Assembly (NCBI RefSeq): GCF_033955345.1
Contig: NZ_CP138332.1
Span: 1,240,001-1,304,000 of the forward strand
DNA from: Sphingobacterium bambusae
GTDB lineage: Bacteria > Bacteroidota > Bacteroidia > Sphingobacteriales > Sphingobacteriaceae
DNA: 64,000 bases
Direction of reading: 5' to 3'
Shown: in pieces, positions 38,633-48,461 of the stretch
How the letters are laid out: each line of letters opens with the position of its first letter
How positions within the stretch are numbered: position 1 is the first letter of the stretch
Made by a program: the position numbers and the translations under genes
Notes under the pieces: generated by a model
What the model saw: only the letters and a program-made list of their open reading frames with translations
Database searches by the model: none
Told to the model about the DNA's origin: nothing

Positions 38633-41600
38633 CTAGAATCCCAACTGTAAGCCGATATTGTAGGCAGCCTGAATCGGGTAGCCAATACCATTTCCACCCA
38701 TTTCCACATCCCACATTTTGAAGCGACTAATCGCAAACAGGTTCATGCCATTGGCGTAAATGCGTAGATTTTTTGCCCGGATGCGATCCATCAGGCTTTG
38801 TTTGAAGGTATACCCTAATTCCACTGTTTTCAAGCGAAGGAAGGCGCCATCCCGCATCCACCATGTAGACCGTTGGTTGTTGTTGGCCACCACGCCCTCG
38901 CTCAGTCTCGGCCAGAAGGCGTAGAGGTCGCGATTGTCTTCACTCCAGTAGCTATCGGCCACTGCTTGCAGCAAACCATTCTGCGATCCGCCGTTTAAAT
39001 AGAAGGGAGAAATATTTTCCGAATTGATGAAGAAAGAAGAGCGCGCCGAACCTTGGAAGTAGAAGCTAAAATCAACGCCTTTTCCGCCTACTGTTCCGCC
39101 AAAGCCATAGATCATTTCCGGTGTCGTCGGATAGCCAATGGCTACTCTATCAAGATCGGTAATCTGCCCGTCGCCATTTAAATCACGATACTTAATGTCA
39201 CCACCTAGGTATTCCAGTCCTGGTGTACCAAATTGAACAGGAGAATTTAGTGTTTCCTGATCATCGACGAATAGACGCTCCGCAATGTAGCCAAACTCCT
39301 GTGCAGCAGATGTTCCTACGGTATATCGCCAAGGTTCCGTGTAAGCAGGTTCATCGACAATCAGTCGCTTACTTACAGCATAGGTCATAGTTCCACGGCC
39401 TTGCAGATACCAACCACTGTTAAAGCTTTTGTTGTAATTCACGGTCAAATCCACTCCTTTACTTTCTGCCTTGTTGGTATTTGCGACAATATTTGCGCGC
39501 AGTCCCATCGTGCTCGGGATATAAGAACGTGCGGTTAGGATATTACTTCGAATCTGTCTGTAGACATCCACATTCACTTCAAAGGCATTGAACAAGCTAA
39601 AGTCCAATCCCAAGTTGGTTTGTTTGGATCGCTCCCACGTAATGCCATCATTGGCATATCGTGTCACAGCGACGGTAGGGCGGCGATAACCGCTAAGCTC
39701 ACCAAAACTAAGCTCGGGGGCATTCATATTGACCTCCGAGAGATAGAAAAAACGATCCTGCGAACGGCCAATTTGATCGTTACCGGCATAACCATGTGTG
39801 GCCCTAATTTTCAAATTGTTAACGACATCACGCAACGGTTCAAAGAAGGACTCATTTGAAATATTGTAAGACAATCCAAAAGAGGGAAAGAAGCCCATCC
39901 TACGGTCGCGTGCGAAACGCTCGGAACCATTGTAACCGAAATTAAACTCAGCGATATAACGATCATCAAAATTGTACGTAAAACGACCTGATACGCCAAT
40001 GTTTCTGGCGGGCAACGACAACTGCAAGCTTCCTGCATTTCCATTGAGCGAGTTTTGTATCAATCCGATAACCGTGCCGGCTACGTTATGTTTACCGAAA
40101 GCATGGCTATAGTTTGCAATACCGTGCGCGTAGAACATGGAGTTCACTTCTTTTCCAGACTCCGCATAATTAAGATACTCGGTTCCGACCAAACCAATGG
40201 ATCCCAAACCACCATCGTTCATAACACGCAAACTCAAGTCTCCGCTAGGACTTGATGATCCGGTATAATAAAAAGGATTATAGGCACGACTTACCTCGAA
40301 ATATGCATACCGTTTTAGGTAAGTCATTGCAGTAAAATTCAAGCCCGGTAAAATTGCGTCAAGATTTTGCCGAAGTTCTATTTGCGGCATGATGGTAGAG
40401 GTGTTGTACTCTTGATAACCACGAACCATCTCTGCATAAGGGTTTACGAACAAACCTCCATTGCGATTGATAGCATTACCGAACAATGGATGGTTCATAT
40501 AGGGTAAATAAGAAGACGGGTAAACAGCAGGAAACATGACCGGATTTGACCATATCGCTCTGCGAAATGTCACCGCTCCTCCGTTTATCCTATTACCATT
40601 GCTGTCGAAACCGCCAATCGGACCGGTATAGTCATCAAATTGTGCGTAGACACGCACGATACCTGTAGTGGAAGGTGTAAAATTGATATCAACGTTAGAA
40701 CGAACGGAATAGTTCTTCAACTTTATATTATTATTAAAGTTATTGATACCATCCACCTTTAGAATTCCGTTATCGATATTATACGTTCCTGCCAAATAAT
40801 ATCTTGCTTTCGCGCCTCCTCCAGAGATGTTTAGGTTGTTTCTTTGATTTAACGTATAATCCTTTATTAGCTGGTCGATCCAGTTATTATTAGGATACAG
40901 CAAAGGATTATCGCCTGCCTTCGTATGATCTATCTTGCTTTGCCAATACGGTAACCCCTGCCCACTAGCCGCATCCACTGGCCGTGTCAAATAGGCCTCA
41001 TTGGCCATTTCCATATAGGTAATATTGTCTGCAAATCGAAAATTCCTTGTATTGGTCGAAATGTTATTTTCGGTACGAAACTCAAACTTAGTACTCCCTT
41101 CCGCACCCAGCTTTGTGGTAACCAATACCACTCCATTTGCTCCACGTGCACCGTACATCGCAGCCGCGTTGGCATCACGTAGCACAGAAAAACTCGCAAT
41201 ATCATCGGGTTGCAAACGAGCCATATCTGTAGGTGTAGATTCCACGTTATCGATTAAGATTAGTGGATCCTGTTTTCCCGTACCAAAAGTCCCTAAACCA
41301 CGGATAAAGAAATTTGCGTTATCCGATCCGGGTTCACCACTACGTTGAAAAGCGATCATCCCTGCAACACGACCGGCGAGCATAGTCGTTAAATTACTGG
41401 TTGGTCCCTTTAGTTCCTTCGGATTAATTGTGGTGATAGACCCAACGACTGATGCCCTCTTCTCACGCTGTCCAAAACCGGTAACAACCACATCTTCGAT
41501 TACACTGTCATCTACTTCAAGCACAACAGGTAAGTTAATGGATCCTGCAGCGACTGGTTTACCCGTCAAGGATATTTCCTGCCGCAAATAACCGACACTA

Positions 41601-41833
41601 CTGAACACCAATGTTGAAGATGCTGTAGCATTGATTCGATAGGATCCTTGTTCATCCGTGATAGCCCTTGTCTCAGTACCCAAAACAGCCACTGTGACAC
41701 CCTGAATTGGCAAGGCTCCACTCGATACTTTCCCTGTCACAGTGACATTTTGAGCAACGGCCAAGCAACAACTCATGGTCATCAGGAATAGAAGCACCCC
41801 TAGACGCCTTTTAAGCATTTTACATGTTTTCAT
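38633..41833 (-). CDS. SusC/RagA-type TonB-dependent transporter (glycan locus)
   Basis: 1066 residues with a signal peptide ending L-A-V-A-Q, no STN domain, a carboxypeptidase-regulatory-like domain (about 30-110), TonB-box region V-E-D-V-V-V-T-G-F-G-Q-R-E-K-R, plug with F-I-R-G-L-G-T and V-L-R-D-A-N-A-A-A-M-Y-G-A-R-G-A-N-G-V, and a barrel ending Y-N-I-G-L-Q-L-G-F. Absence of STN fits control by the divergent HTCS rather than an ECF sigma. An internal start at residue 6 (M-L-K-R-R) is also possible. It imports oligosaccharides together with the SusD encoded 11 bp downstream. Confidence 0.95.
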   Translation of the reverse strand: MKTCKMLKRRLGVLLFLMTMSCCLAVAQNVTVTGKVSSGALPIQGVTVAVLGTETRAITDEQGSYRINATASSTLVFSSVGYLRQEISLTGKPVAAGSINLPVVLEVDDSVIEDVVVTGFGQREKRASVVGSITTINPKELKGPTSNLTTMLAGRVAGMIAFQRSGEPGSDNANFFIRGLGTFGTGKQDPLILIDNVESTPTDMARLQPDDIASFSVLRDANAAAMYGARGANGVVLVTTKLGAEGSTKFEFRTENNISTNTRNFRFADNITYMEMANEAYLTRPVDAASGQGLPYWQSKIDHTKAGDNPLLYPNNNWIDQLIKDYTLNQRNNLNISGGGAKARYYLAGTYNIDNGILKVDGINNFNNNIKLKNYSVRSNVDINFTPSTTGIVRVYAQFDDYTGPIGGFDSNGNRINGGAVTFRRAIWSNPVMFPAVYPSSYLPYMNHPLFGNAINRNGGLFVNPYAEMVRGYQEYNTSTIMPQIELRQNLDAILPGLNFTAMTYLKRYAYFEVSRAYNPFYYTGSSSPSGDLSLRVMNDGGLGSIGLVGTEYLNYAESGKEVNSMFYAHGIANYSHAFGKHNVAGTVIGLIQNSLNGNAGSLQLSLPARNIGVSGRFTYNFDDRYIAEFNFGYNGSERFARDRRMGFFPSFGLSYNISNESFFEPLRDVVNNLKIRATHGYAGNDQIGRSQDRFFYLSEVNMNAPELSFGELSGYRRPTVAVTRYANDGITWERSKQTNLGLDFSLFNAFEVNVDVYRQIRSNILTARSYIPSTMGLRANIVANTNKAESKGVDLTVNYNKSFNSGWYLQGRGTMTYAVSKRLIVDEPAYTEPWRYTVGTSAAQEFGYIAERLFVDDQETLNSPVQFGTPGLEYLGGDIKYRDLNGDGQITDLDRVAIGYPTTPEMIYGFGGTVGGKGVDFSFYFQGSARSSFFINSENISPFYLNGGSQNGLLQAVADSYWSEDNRDLYAFWPRLSEGVVANNNQRSTWWMRDGAFLRLKTVELGYTFKQSLMDRIRAKNLRIYANGMNLFAISRFKMWDVEMGGNGIGYPIQAAYNIGLQLGF

Positions 41834-41910
41834 TATATTTATTTTGGTTAGAAAATTGCGAAGTAATAATTACCTGCCTTTGCAATTATCGCCACTAAAG
41901 ACTAGATTAT

Positions 41911-41946
41911 TTAGGGGGGATTTGGTCAAAAACAGGGGGGGAAATA
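41911..41946 (-). promoter_or_regulatory. Putative HTCS operator upstream of SusC
   Basis: On the plus strand: GGGGGG (41914-41919), ATTT, GGTCAAAAA (41924-41932), CA, GGGGGGG (41935-41941); the two G-runs start 21 bp apart, two helical turns. The pattern recurs at the GH16 promoter (32367-32403). A weak GATAATT (minus strand, plus 41884-41890) is the nearest candidate -7 element. The rest of 41834-42164 shows no other feature I can support. Confidence 0.55.
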
Positions 41947-42164
41947 GGCAAGCTCGCTTTTTCAGTAACCATTTTAAAAGCCGTAAAACCGGATTTTAGC
42001 AAAACCAACTAGGATTTTAGCAGGAATGATCATTTACCACCCAAAAAAGCCTTAAGCATAGCCTAAGGTGCGGCATTGTTATAAATGTCAAATAAACACT
42101 TGCAAGAAAAATTGCTTTTCAGTAATTTTAGCAAACACTAACGCCAACATTTATCCTATTCATT

Positions 42165-45100
42165 ATGAGATTCGCGCTATACACTGTCCTATGTTATGTA
42201 TCCATGCTATCCGCATCGGTTGCACAACAATCGATCACTTATCTTGGGATAGATCAAGGCCTATCCAACGATTACATAACCGATATCTACCAAGACAAAA
42301 ATGGGTTTATGTGGTTTGGCACGTCCAACGGATTGAACCGCTACGATGGCTATACCTATAAAGTGTTTCAAAATATTCCATTGGATAAAACATCCCTGCC
42401 CGACAACCGCATTACCGATCTATTAGAGGACAGACAGGGCAATCTTTTTGTTGCAACCAAGGTAGGGGCAGCGGTGCTGAACCCTAATCAATCGACATTT
42501 TCACGATTTATACTGCGTTCTGATGCCGGCAAGCTCGATTCAATCAACTTTTCCATCCATCAGCTGGACACAGACCAGGCTGGACAGGTGTTTGCTGGTA
42601 GTGGACAAGCGGGGCTATTAACCGTTAAGAAGACTGAGGAAGGTTTTATCGCGCAATCGGTGCCCTTGGTTTTGCCGGGGCAAAAACCGAACGTAAAATA
42701 CAATGTAAGTGGTATGGGAAAAACTGCCGACGGCAAACTGTGGCTACTGATTCATCATATCGGCATCTGCTACTATGATCCCTCGACAAAGCGGGTTAAG
42801 CTGCATGAAGCCGGAAATTTCAACGCTTCTTCGGTAACAACCTCCAGCGATGGCGACATTTGGTTTTCCACCAATTGGGGCATCAGCAGATACCGCCCTA
42901 GCAACAAAGCGTTCACCCATTACACTACAGCCAACGGCCTTTGCGATAAGCGCATTGTTCACCTGTATTACGGCAAGGACCATAAGGTTTGGGCCTGTTC
43001 GGATGGTGGCGGCATCCAAAAAATCGACATCCGTACTGGAAATATTGAAAACAGACCCAACTTGGAAGGAAAAAAGCTGAGCAGTAATTCGGTTTTTGCG
43101 GTTTATGAAGATGCACAACAACGACAGTGGATAGGTACTTGGCGTGGCGGAATCAACCTCATCGATCCCAACAAGGGAAAGTTTCAATTGATCAAAAAGA
43201 CGGTTGCGGGACAGCAAATACAATCCGAAGATTTTGTGCTCTCGCTAGAGGAAGGCGACGACAACAGCCTTTGGATAGGTACCGATGGTGCTGGCCTGCT
43301 ACACTGGGACAGTCGACAAAAAAGGTACATGGACTTTCCCATTTCGGACAGGGCAGCTTTACAACAAGCCTTTGTCACCGGACTAAAACAAGATGTAGAC
43401 AAACAACTTTGGGTAGGCACCTACGATCGTGGCATCTTTAAACTCGACCAAAGGACTGGTCGGATTAGTTCCTACGACTGCTTTTACCCGAACAGCAGCT
43501 ACGCCAACAAAGCGATATGGCGCATTTTCGAAGATAGTAAGAAACGTTTATGGGTATCGACGCTCAATGGAGGCCATGTGTACCTCTTAGACAGACAAAA
43601 AGATCAGTTTCGACCTTTAGAACTTCCGATCTACGATGTGCTTAGTTTTATGGACGAAGGGGATGACGTGTTATGGATGGGATCTTGGTCGGATCTTACG
43701 CGACTGGATCTGAAGACCAAAGCCTACAAAACCTTCGCGATAGGCACGCCTATCCGATTTATTGTAGCGGCTGATAAAGAGCACTTTTGGCTAGGAACTG
43801 AGGGCGGTGGACTTTTACATTTTAATGTGCGTTCCGGTCAAATTAAGCGGTACACCGAAAAAGACGGTTTACCCAGCAACAGCCTCCTAAACGTGCTGAA
43901 AGACAAAAGCGGCAATCTTTGGATGGCCACCTACAATGGGCTTTGCAAATTTGATCCGCAGAAGATCAGCTTTCAGAATTTCTACAAATCCGATGGCCTG
44001 CAGAGCAACCAATTCAATTACAATGCGGCACTGCTATTGCATAGTGGTGAAATGGCTTTTGGCGGTATCCGTGGCTTAAATGTATTCAATCCCGAAGGCA
44101 CTCAGGTTCCCGCTAAGTTCCCGCCGTTGATGCTTACGCAATTTCAGATCGACAACAAGACTTACGATGCCCATCATGCATATGCCGATTCCTCACTAAG
44201 CCAACTATCGTTCCTAGAAATACCTTACGACAAAGCGGTATTGTCTTTTTCCTTCGCCGCGCTGGAGTACTCTTTCCCCGATAAGATTAAGTATGCCTAT
44301 TTTTTGGAAGGCTGGGATAAAGATTGGAATTATGTCGACAAGCAGCGCTCGGCCCATTATTCGCACCTCAAGGAAGGTAATTATACACTGCGCATCAAAT
44401 CGACGGATGCAAACGGCCTTTGGAACAAACAGGAGCGGGTCATGACGATAACGATCCTACCGCCTTGGTGGCGATCAAACTGGGCCTATGCCTTTTACTT
44501 CTTGTTTGTCGGCGCGGCTCTATATCTTTACGTCAAGTACATCAAGAATAAAGAATCGCTACTCTATCAGCTTAAAACCAGCGAGTTTGAACGAGATAAG
44601 GAGCATGAGCTCAATGAGAAAAAGATCACTTTTTTCACCCACATCGCCCATGAATTTCGCACGCCTCTGACCCTCATTGTCAACCCTGTAAAGGAAATTC
44701 TTTACCAAGCCAAGGAGGAGCGCGCCAACGATTCCTCATTGCAGCTTCAGCACGTATATACCAACGCAAAACGATTGCTCAGCTTGGTGGACAAGCTGCT
44801 GCTTTTCCGCAAAGCAGACAGCGATTTTGATGAACTGCGCTTGGTAAAACTGGATATTATAGCTTTGACACGTGAAGTTTTTTACTGTTTCCAACAACTT
44901 GCTCATACTCGGCATATCGATTACCAATTCCATAGTGCTGTTGATACGCATCTCCTGTACGCCGATCGGGAGAAGGTAGAAATTTGTCTTTTCAACTTGC
45001 TGCAGAATGCACTTAAGTTTACATCTGCTTCCGGAAAAGTGCATGTGCATATCCTGATGGATGGACCTCGGCTGAACATTCAGGTACGTGACTCGGGAAA

Positions 45101-46244
45101 TGGTTCGTTTTCGCCGCTGTCGGAGACCATCTTTAAACCTTTCCATCGTGACTATAGCAGCCAAGGTACGTCCAAAGAGGGCTTTGGGATTGGTCTTTTC
45201 TTGGTGAAGAAATTTGCACAAGCCCATGAGGGTAACATCTGGTTTCAGCCGAACGAAAACGGAGGTCAGACCTTTACATTAAGTCTACCCTACCAGCCAA
45301 CTCAGTTAAAAGACCAACTCATCTATGAAGATGTGGCAGAGCAGTCGCTCTTCATTCAGGAGCTGCTGGAAGAGGAATCGCTGCTTTCGACAACAACAGC
45401 CGCTAGCGCTTACCAAGACGAAAAAGCAGCCAAAATTGTCAATATGGCCAGCGAGCGGCCTATCCTACTCTTGGTAGACGATAACAGCGATATCCGCCAA
45501 TACATCTGTAAGATTTTTGAGCAGGATTTTGATGTACTACAAGCTGAAAGTGGCGAGCAGGCCTTATCCATCCTACAAAAAACAGAACCGAACATCGTCA
45601 TCAGTGATGTGGTCATGAAAGATGTCTCGGGCATTGATCTTTGTGAGAAGATTAAGAAAAACAGCAACTTAAGTCATATCCCCGTAATCCTGTTGACGGC
45701 TAGCTTTTCAGCGGACATCAAGCTGAAGGGCATCGAGGGTGGTGCAGATGACTATATTACCAAGCCTTTTGATAAAGATATTCTCGTGGCACGAGTGCAC
45801 AACCTTATCCAGAACCGGCAACGGTTGCATCAGTATTTTCACAGCGAGATTACCTTGCAGGCCAACGATTACAAGATACCTATTGAATACAAGGACTTCC
45901 TACAGCAGGCCATCCTAGCTGTAGAATCGCACCTGCTGGACAGCGACTTTACCGTTCGGGTGTTGGCAGAATCGTTGGGCATGAGCCATTCTAATCTCTA
46001 CCGCCGTATTAAGTCTATTTCTGGCAAATCAGCCAATGAGTTTATCCGGTATATCCGACTGCGCAAGGTGGCGCAACTGCTGGTAGATACCAATGCAAAC
46101 ATCAATGAAGCGGCTTATCAGGCTGGCTTTAACGACATCAAACATTTTAGGCAGCAGTTTACTAAGCTTTTCGGATGCACGCCTTCAGAATACCGGAAAC
46201 GTTATGCCCACTTAAAAAACAAGTACCGCGTGGCGATGGAGTAA
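42165..46244 (+). CDS. Hybrid two-component system regulator (HTCS)
   Basis: 1359 residues. Order: signal peptide (about 1-21); periplasmic sensor of two-component-regulator propeller repeats (about 25-660; I-T-D-I-Y-Q-D-K-N-G-F-M-W-F-G-T-S-N-G-L-type units); Y_Y_Y domain (about 685-760); one membrane helix (about 768-790); histidine kinase with phosphoacceptor in I-A-H-E-F-R-T-P-L (His829), N-box N-L-L-Q-N-A-L-K-F and G-box G-F-G-I-G-L-F; receiver with D-D-N and phosphoacceptor Asp1148 in V-I-S-D-V-V-M; AraC-type HTH (about 1255-1355; L-A-E-S-L-G-M-S-H-S-N-L-Y-R-R and A-A-Y-Q-A-G-F-N-D). HTCS proteins bind an oligosaccharide in the periplasm and activate the adjacent locus. It is divergent from SusC. 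Confidence 0.96.
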   Translation: MRFALYTVLCYVSMLSASVAQQSITYLGIDQGLSNDYITDIYQDKNGFMWFGTSNGLNRYDGYTYKVFQNIPLDKTSLPDNRITDLLEDRQGNLFVATKVGAAVLNPNQSTFSRFILRSDAGKLDSINFSIHQLDTDQAGQVFAGSGQAGLLTVKKTEEGFIAQSVPLVLPGQKPNVKYNVSGMGKTADGKLWLLIHHIGICYYDPSTKRVKLHEAGNFNASSVTTSSDGDIWFSTNWGISRYRPSNKAFTHYTTANGLCDKRIVHLYYGKDHKVWACSDGGGIQKIDIRTGNIENRPNLEGKKLSSNSVFAVYEDAQQRQWIGTWRGGINLIDPNKGKFQLIKKTVAGQQIQSEDFVLSLEEGDDNSLWIGTDGAGLLHWDSRQKRYMDFPISDRAALQQAFVTGLKQDVDKQLWVGTYDRGIFKLDQRTGRISSYDCFYPNSSYANKAIWRIFEDSKKRLWVSTLNGGHVYLLDRQKDQFRPLELPIYDVLSFMDEGDDVLWMGSWSDLTRLDLKTKAYKTFAIGTPIRFIVAADKEHFWLGTEGGGLLHFNVRSGQIKRYTEKDGLPSNSLLNVLKDKSGNLWMATYNGLCKFDPQKISFQNFYKSDGLQSNQFNYNAALLLHSGEMAFGGIRGLNVFNPEGTQVPAKFPPLMLTQFQIDNKTYDAHHAYADSSLSQLSFLEIPYDKAVLSFSFAALEYSFPDKIKYAYFLEGWDKDWNYVDKQRSAHYSHLKEGNYTLRIKSTDANGLWNKQERVMTITILPPWWRSNWAYAFYFLFVGAALYLYVKYIKNKESLLYQLKTSEFERDKEHELNEKKITFFTHIAHEFRTPLTLIVNPVKEILYQAKEERANDSSLQLQHVYTNAKRLLSLVDKLLLFRKADSDFDELRLVKLDIIALTREVFYCFQQLAHTRHIDYQFHSAVDTHLLYADREKVEICLFNLLQNALKFTSASGKVHVHILMDGPRLNIQVRDSGNGSFSPLSETIFKPFHRDYSSQGTSKEGFGIGLFLVKKFAQAHEGNIWFQPNENGGQTFTLSLPYQPTQLKDQLIYEDVAEQSLFIQELLEEESLLSTTTAASAYQDEKAAKIVNMASERPILLLVDDNSDIRQYICKIFEQDFDVLQAESGEQALSILQKTEPNIVISDVVMKDVSGIDLCEKIKKNSNLSHIPVILLTASFSADIKLKGIEGGADDYITKPFDKDILVARVHNLIQNRQRLHQYFHSEITLQANDYKIPIEYKDFLQQAILAVESHLLDSDFTVRVLAESLGMSHSNLYRRIKSISGKSANEFIRYIRLRKVAQLLVDTNANINEAAYQAGFNDIKHFRQQFTKLFGCTPSEYRKRYAHLKNKYRVAME

Positions 46245-46338
46245 ATTAAAACATAAATATTCTAGAATTCTTGTATTTTCCTCATAGGATATGTAGCAAC
46301 TTGTTCACTTTACTCGTTACACTTTTAAAATCTATCTT

Positions 46339-47031
46339 ATGAAACAAAGGATATTACAATTTTTCTCGGCATTACTTATTTTGACCAGTTTTCTTGCCTG
46401 CAATAAAGACGGTGAATCTTATGAAACGTTAACACGTCTTGCGAATCTAAAAATAGAAGAGGCCGTAAGCCTTACACAAGGCCATACATGTGGTACCCTA
46501 GATGAATGGCGTATCGATACGCTATCCTACGCCTACGTCCCAGTACATCCCAGCTTTGAAGATGCATATAAAAAGCTCGTCGCGGAGGCAAATGAACTAT
46601 ATCGCCAAGCCGATAAACTCCGAGGAAATTACCCTAACTATGATGTTCTACGGGCGTCTTTACCGCCACATTTTGGTATACGTTGCATAGAAAATGAGGT
46701 TAAGGTCGCCGCCGCAACGGACTTGAGCGTAAACGAAATCGACAGTCGCCTAGACCAGCTCCTTCCCGAGTTGACTATCTTTTTTGATGATGTGCCCTGC
46801 AATGATGCCAAACTTTGGAATGTAGCCACCATTCGGAAAGATTGCGATTTCATTGATATACTCATAACCAATACCGACAATTTTTATGTGTTTGGACAAA
46901 TGTTGAAAACTTATACCCATCTTCATGCGGCAAAACGGCATCTCAACAATAGCCCTGAATGTCCCACGGTAAATGAAAATCCTGCAAAGGGCGTCACTTG
47001 CGAAAACGGCAAACCTAAAATCAGCTATTGA
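46339..47031 (+). CDS. Hypothetical lipoprotein, family not recognised
   Basis: 230 residues with a signal peptide and lipobox S-F-L-A-C (Cys about 21). The mature region is mostly helical (F-E-D-A-Y-K-K-L-V-A-E-A-N-E-L-Y-R-Q-A-D-K-L) and has several cysteines (G-H-T-C-G, I-R-C-I, V-P-C-N-D, K-D-C-D-F, P-E-C-P, V-T-C-E) that could pair in the periplasm. I do not recognise the family. It follows the HTCS gene by 94 bp and precedes an MFS gene; neither neighbour suggests a role. The signal peptide and helix pattern support a real gene. Confidence 0.7.
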   Translation: MKQRILQFFSALLILTSFLACNKDGESYETLTRLANLKIEEAVSLTQGHTCGTLDEWRIDTLSYAYVPVHPSFEDAYKKLVAEANELYRQADKLRGNYPNYDVLRASLPPHFGIRCIENEVKVAAATDLSVNEIDSRLDQLLPELTIFFDDVPCNDAKLWNVATIRKDCDFIDILITNTDNFYVFGQMLKTYTHLHAAKRHLNNSPECPTVNENPAKGVTCENGKPKISY

Positions 47032-47042
47032 GAAACGTTTAA

Positions 47043-47070
47043 TTGGTGCTGTTTGTAGACCATAGTTTTG
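47043..47070 (+). promoter_or_regulatory. Promoter of the MdtG-like gene
   Basis: TTG (47043-47045), 17 bp, then TAGTTTTG (47063-47070), which matches TAnnTTTG. The predicted start point falls near 47077, after the in-frame ATG at 47072, which supports translation from ATG 47102. Confidence 0.5.
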
Positions 47071-47101
47071 CATGCCCCATAATTTTTGCAAACTTTGTGG
47101 C

Positions 47102-48301
47102 ATGCTCGACTGGAAGACAAATCTCTACACCTGTTGGCTAGGCTGTTTTGTGACAGGCATAGCCATCAGCATGGTTCTTCCCTTTCTTCCACTACTGGTG
47201 CTGAAGCTTGGGGTGCAGGATCATGAGGAGCTATGGTCTAGCTTGGTGTTCAGCATTACCTTTTTAGTATCGGCTATAGCAACACCCTTTTGGGGCAAAC
47301 TGTCTGATCGCTATGGACGAAAAATCATGTTGCTACGGGCATCATTGGGGATGGGCATCGTGATTTTTTTCCAAGCCTTTGTGACGGAGGTTTGGCAACT
47401 GCTCGCTCTACGTGCGGTTATGGGGATTACCTCCGGATATATACCTACGGCTGTCGCCCTAATTGCGGCACAAATTCCGAGCGAAAAGAGTGGCTGGGGA
47501 TTGAGTGTGTTGTCAACAGCGCAAATATCCGGTGTATTGATAGGCCCACTTCTTGGCGGCTATATTGCCGACAAGCTAGGTATTTCTCCTGTATTTATCA
47601 GTACCTCCATACTACTACTTATCAGCTTCTTTATCACCTTATTTCTAATCAAGGAAGACGTTAAACCGAAACAAAGCATCGTCGAGGAGCAGCCGGTATT
47701 GCCACCTTGGCGTACATTAATTAGCTCAACGCGGATGATCTACGCGCTGTTGCTGGCCTCCATGCTGATACAGGTCATGAACAGCTCCATCAACCCCATT
47801 CTTTTACTCTACGTGAAGCAGCTCGCACCGCAGTTGGAAAACTTGGCCTTCACGAGCGGTATCCTAAGCGCCGCCCCTGGATTCTCTGCGCTATTCGCCG
47901 CCCCGCTGCTGGGGCGTATCGGCGATCGCGTGGGCATACCGAAAGTTCTGTTTGGGGCACTTTTGTTTACGGTTTTGATCCTCTTGTGCAGTTTTTTCGC
48001 GACCAATATTTACCAATTAGGTGCGTTACGTTTTCTGCTAGGCTTTGGAGAGGGGGCCTTATTTCCGTGTATACAGAGCCTGTTGGTTAAACACAGCGAC
48101 AAAAGGATCTATGGACGCCTCTTTGGTTTCAACCAGTCCTCCATCTATATCGGTAATATTGTTGGACCGATAATCGGTTCCTGCGTAGCCATGTTTTTTG
48201 ATTTTAACCTAATATTCATCGTGGTTGCTGCGCTTAGTTTGGCTGCCGGCACCCATCTATTTCTAGCAGAACGAAGGTTGAGGATGTTGAAAAGTTCATA
48301 A
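47102..48301 (+). CDS. mdtG: MFS drug-efflux transporter, MdtG-like
   Basis: 399 residues from ATG 47102 (M-L-D-W-K-T-N-L); the in-frame ATG at 47072 lies ahead of the predicted transcription start. Twelve membrane helices. The sequence follows enterobacterial MdtG (YceE) closely: W-L-G-C-F-V-T-G-x-A-I-S, L-V-F-S-I-T-F-L-V-S-A-I-A-T-P-F-W-G-K-L-S-D-R-Y-G-R-K-I-M-L-L-R-A-S-L-G-M-G-I-V, the motif-C-like G-V-L-I-G-P-L-L-G-G-Y-I-A-D, and A-G-R/Y-G-R-L-F-G-F-N-Q-S. MdtG exports drugs such as fosfomycin and deoxycholate in E. coli; the substrate here is unknown. It has its own promoter and no operon partner. Confidence 0.87.
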   Translation: MLDWKTNLYTCWLGCFVTGIAISMVLPFLPLLVLKLGVQDHEELWSSLVFSITFLVSAIATPFWGKLSDRYGRKIMLLRASLGMGIVIFFQAFVTEVWQLLALRAVMGITSGYIPTAVALIAAQIPSEKSGWGLSVLSTAQISGVLIGPLLGGYIADKLGISPVFISTSILLLISFFITLFLIKEDVKPKQSIVEEQPVLPPWRTLISSTRMIYALLLASMLIQVMNSSINPILLLYVKQLAPQLENLAFTSGILSAAPGFSALFAAPLLGRIGDRVGIPKVLFGALLFTVLILLCSFFATNIYQLGALRFLLGFGEGALFPCIQSLLVKHSDKRIYGRLFGFNQSSIYIGNIVGPIIGSCVAMFFDFNLIFIVVAALSLAAGTHLFLAERRLRMLKSS

Positions 48302-48461
48302 TCTTCGATTGCTTAGAAGCTACTGTCCGACGTTTATCTTTCGTTAAAACGCCTGTATTTTACTTCCTCGTCTAGCGTTATCTTTTCTTCTTCGGGCAAA
48401 GAAAACTTCAGCTTCCTAATATTTCAATTAATTATTATCTTCGTTCAAGATTATTAACTCC

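Noticed and set aside
41911..41946. G-quadruplex from the G-runs upstream of SusC
   Set aside because: Only two long G-tracts are present, 15 bp apart; the same layout at the GH16 promoter fits a protein-binding site better.
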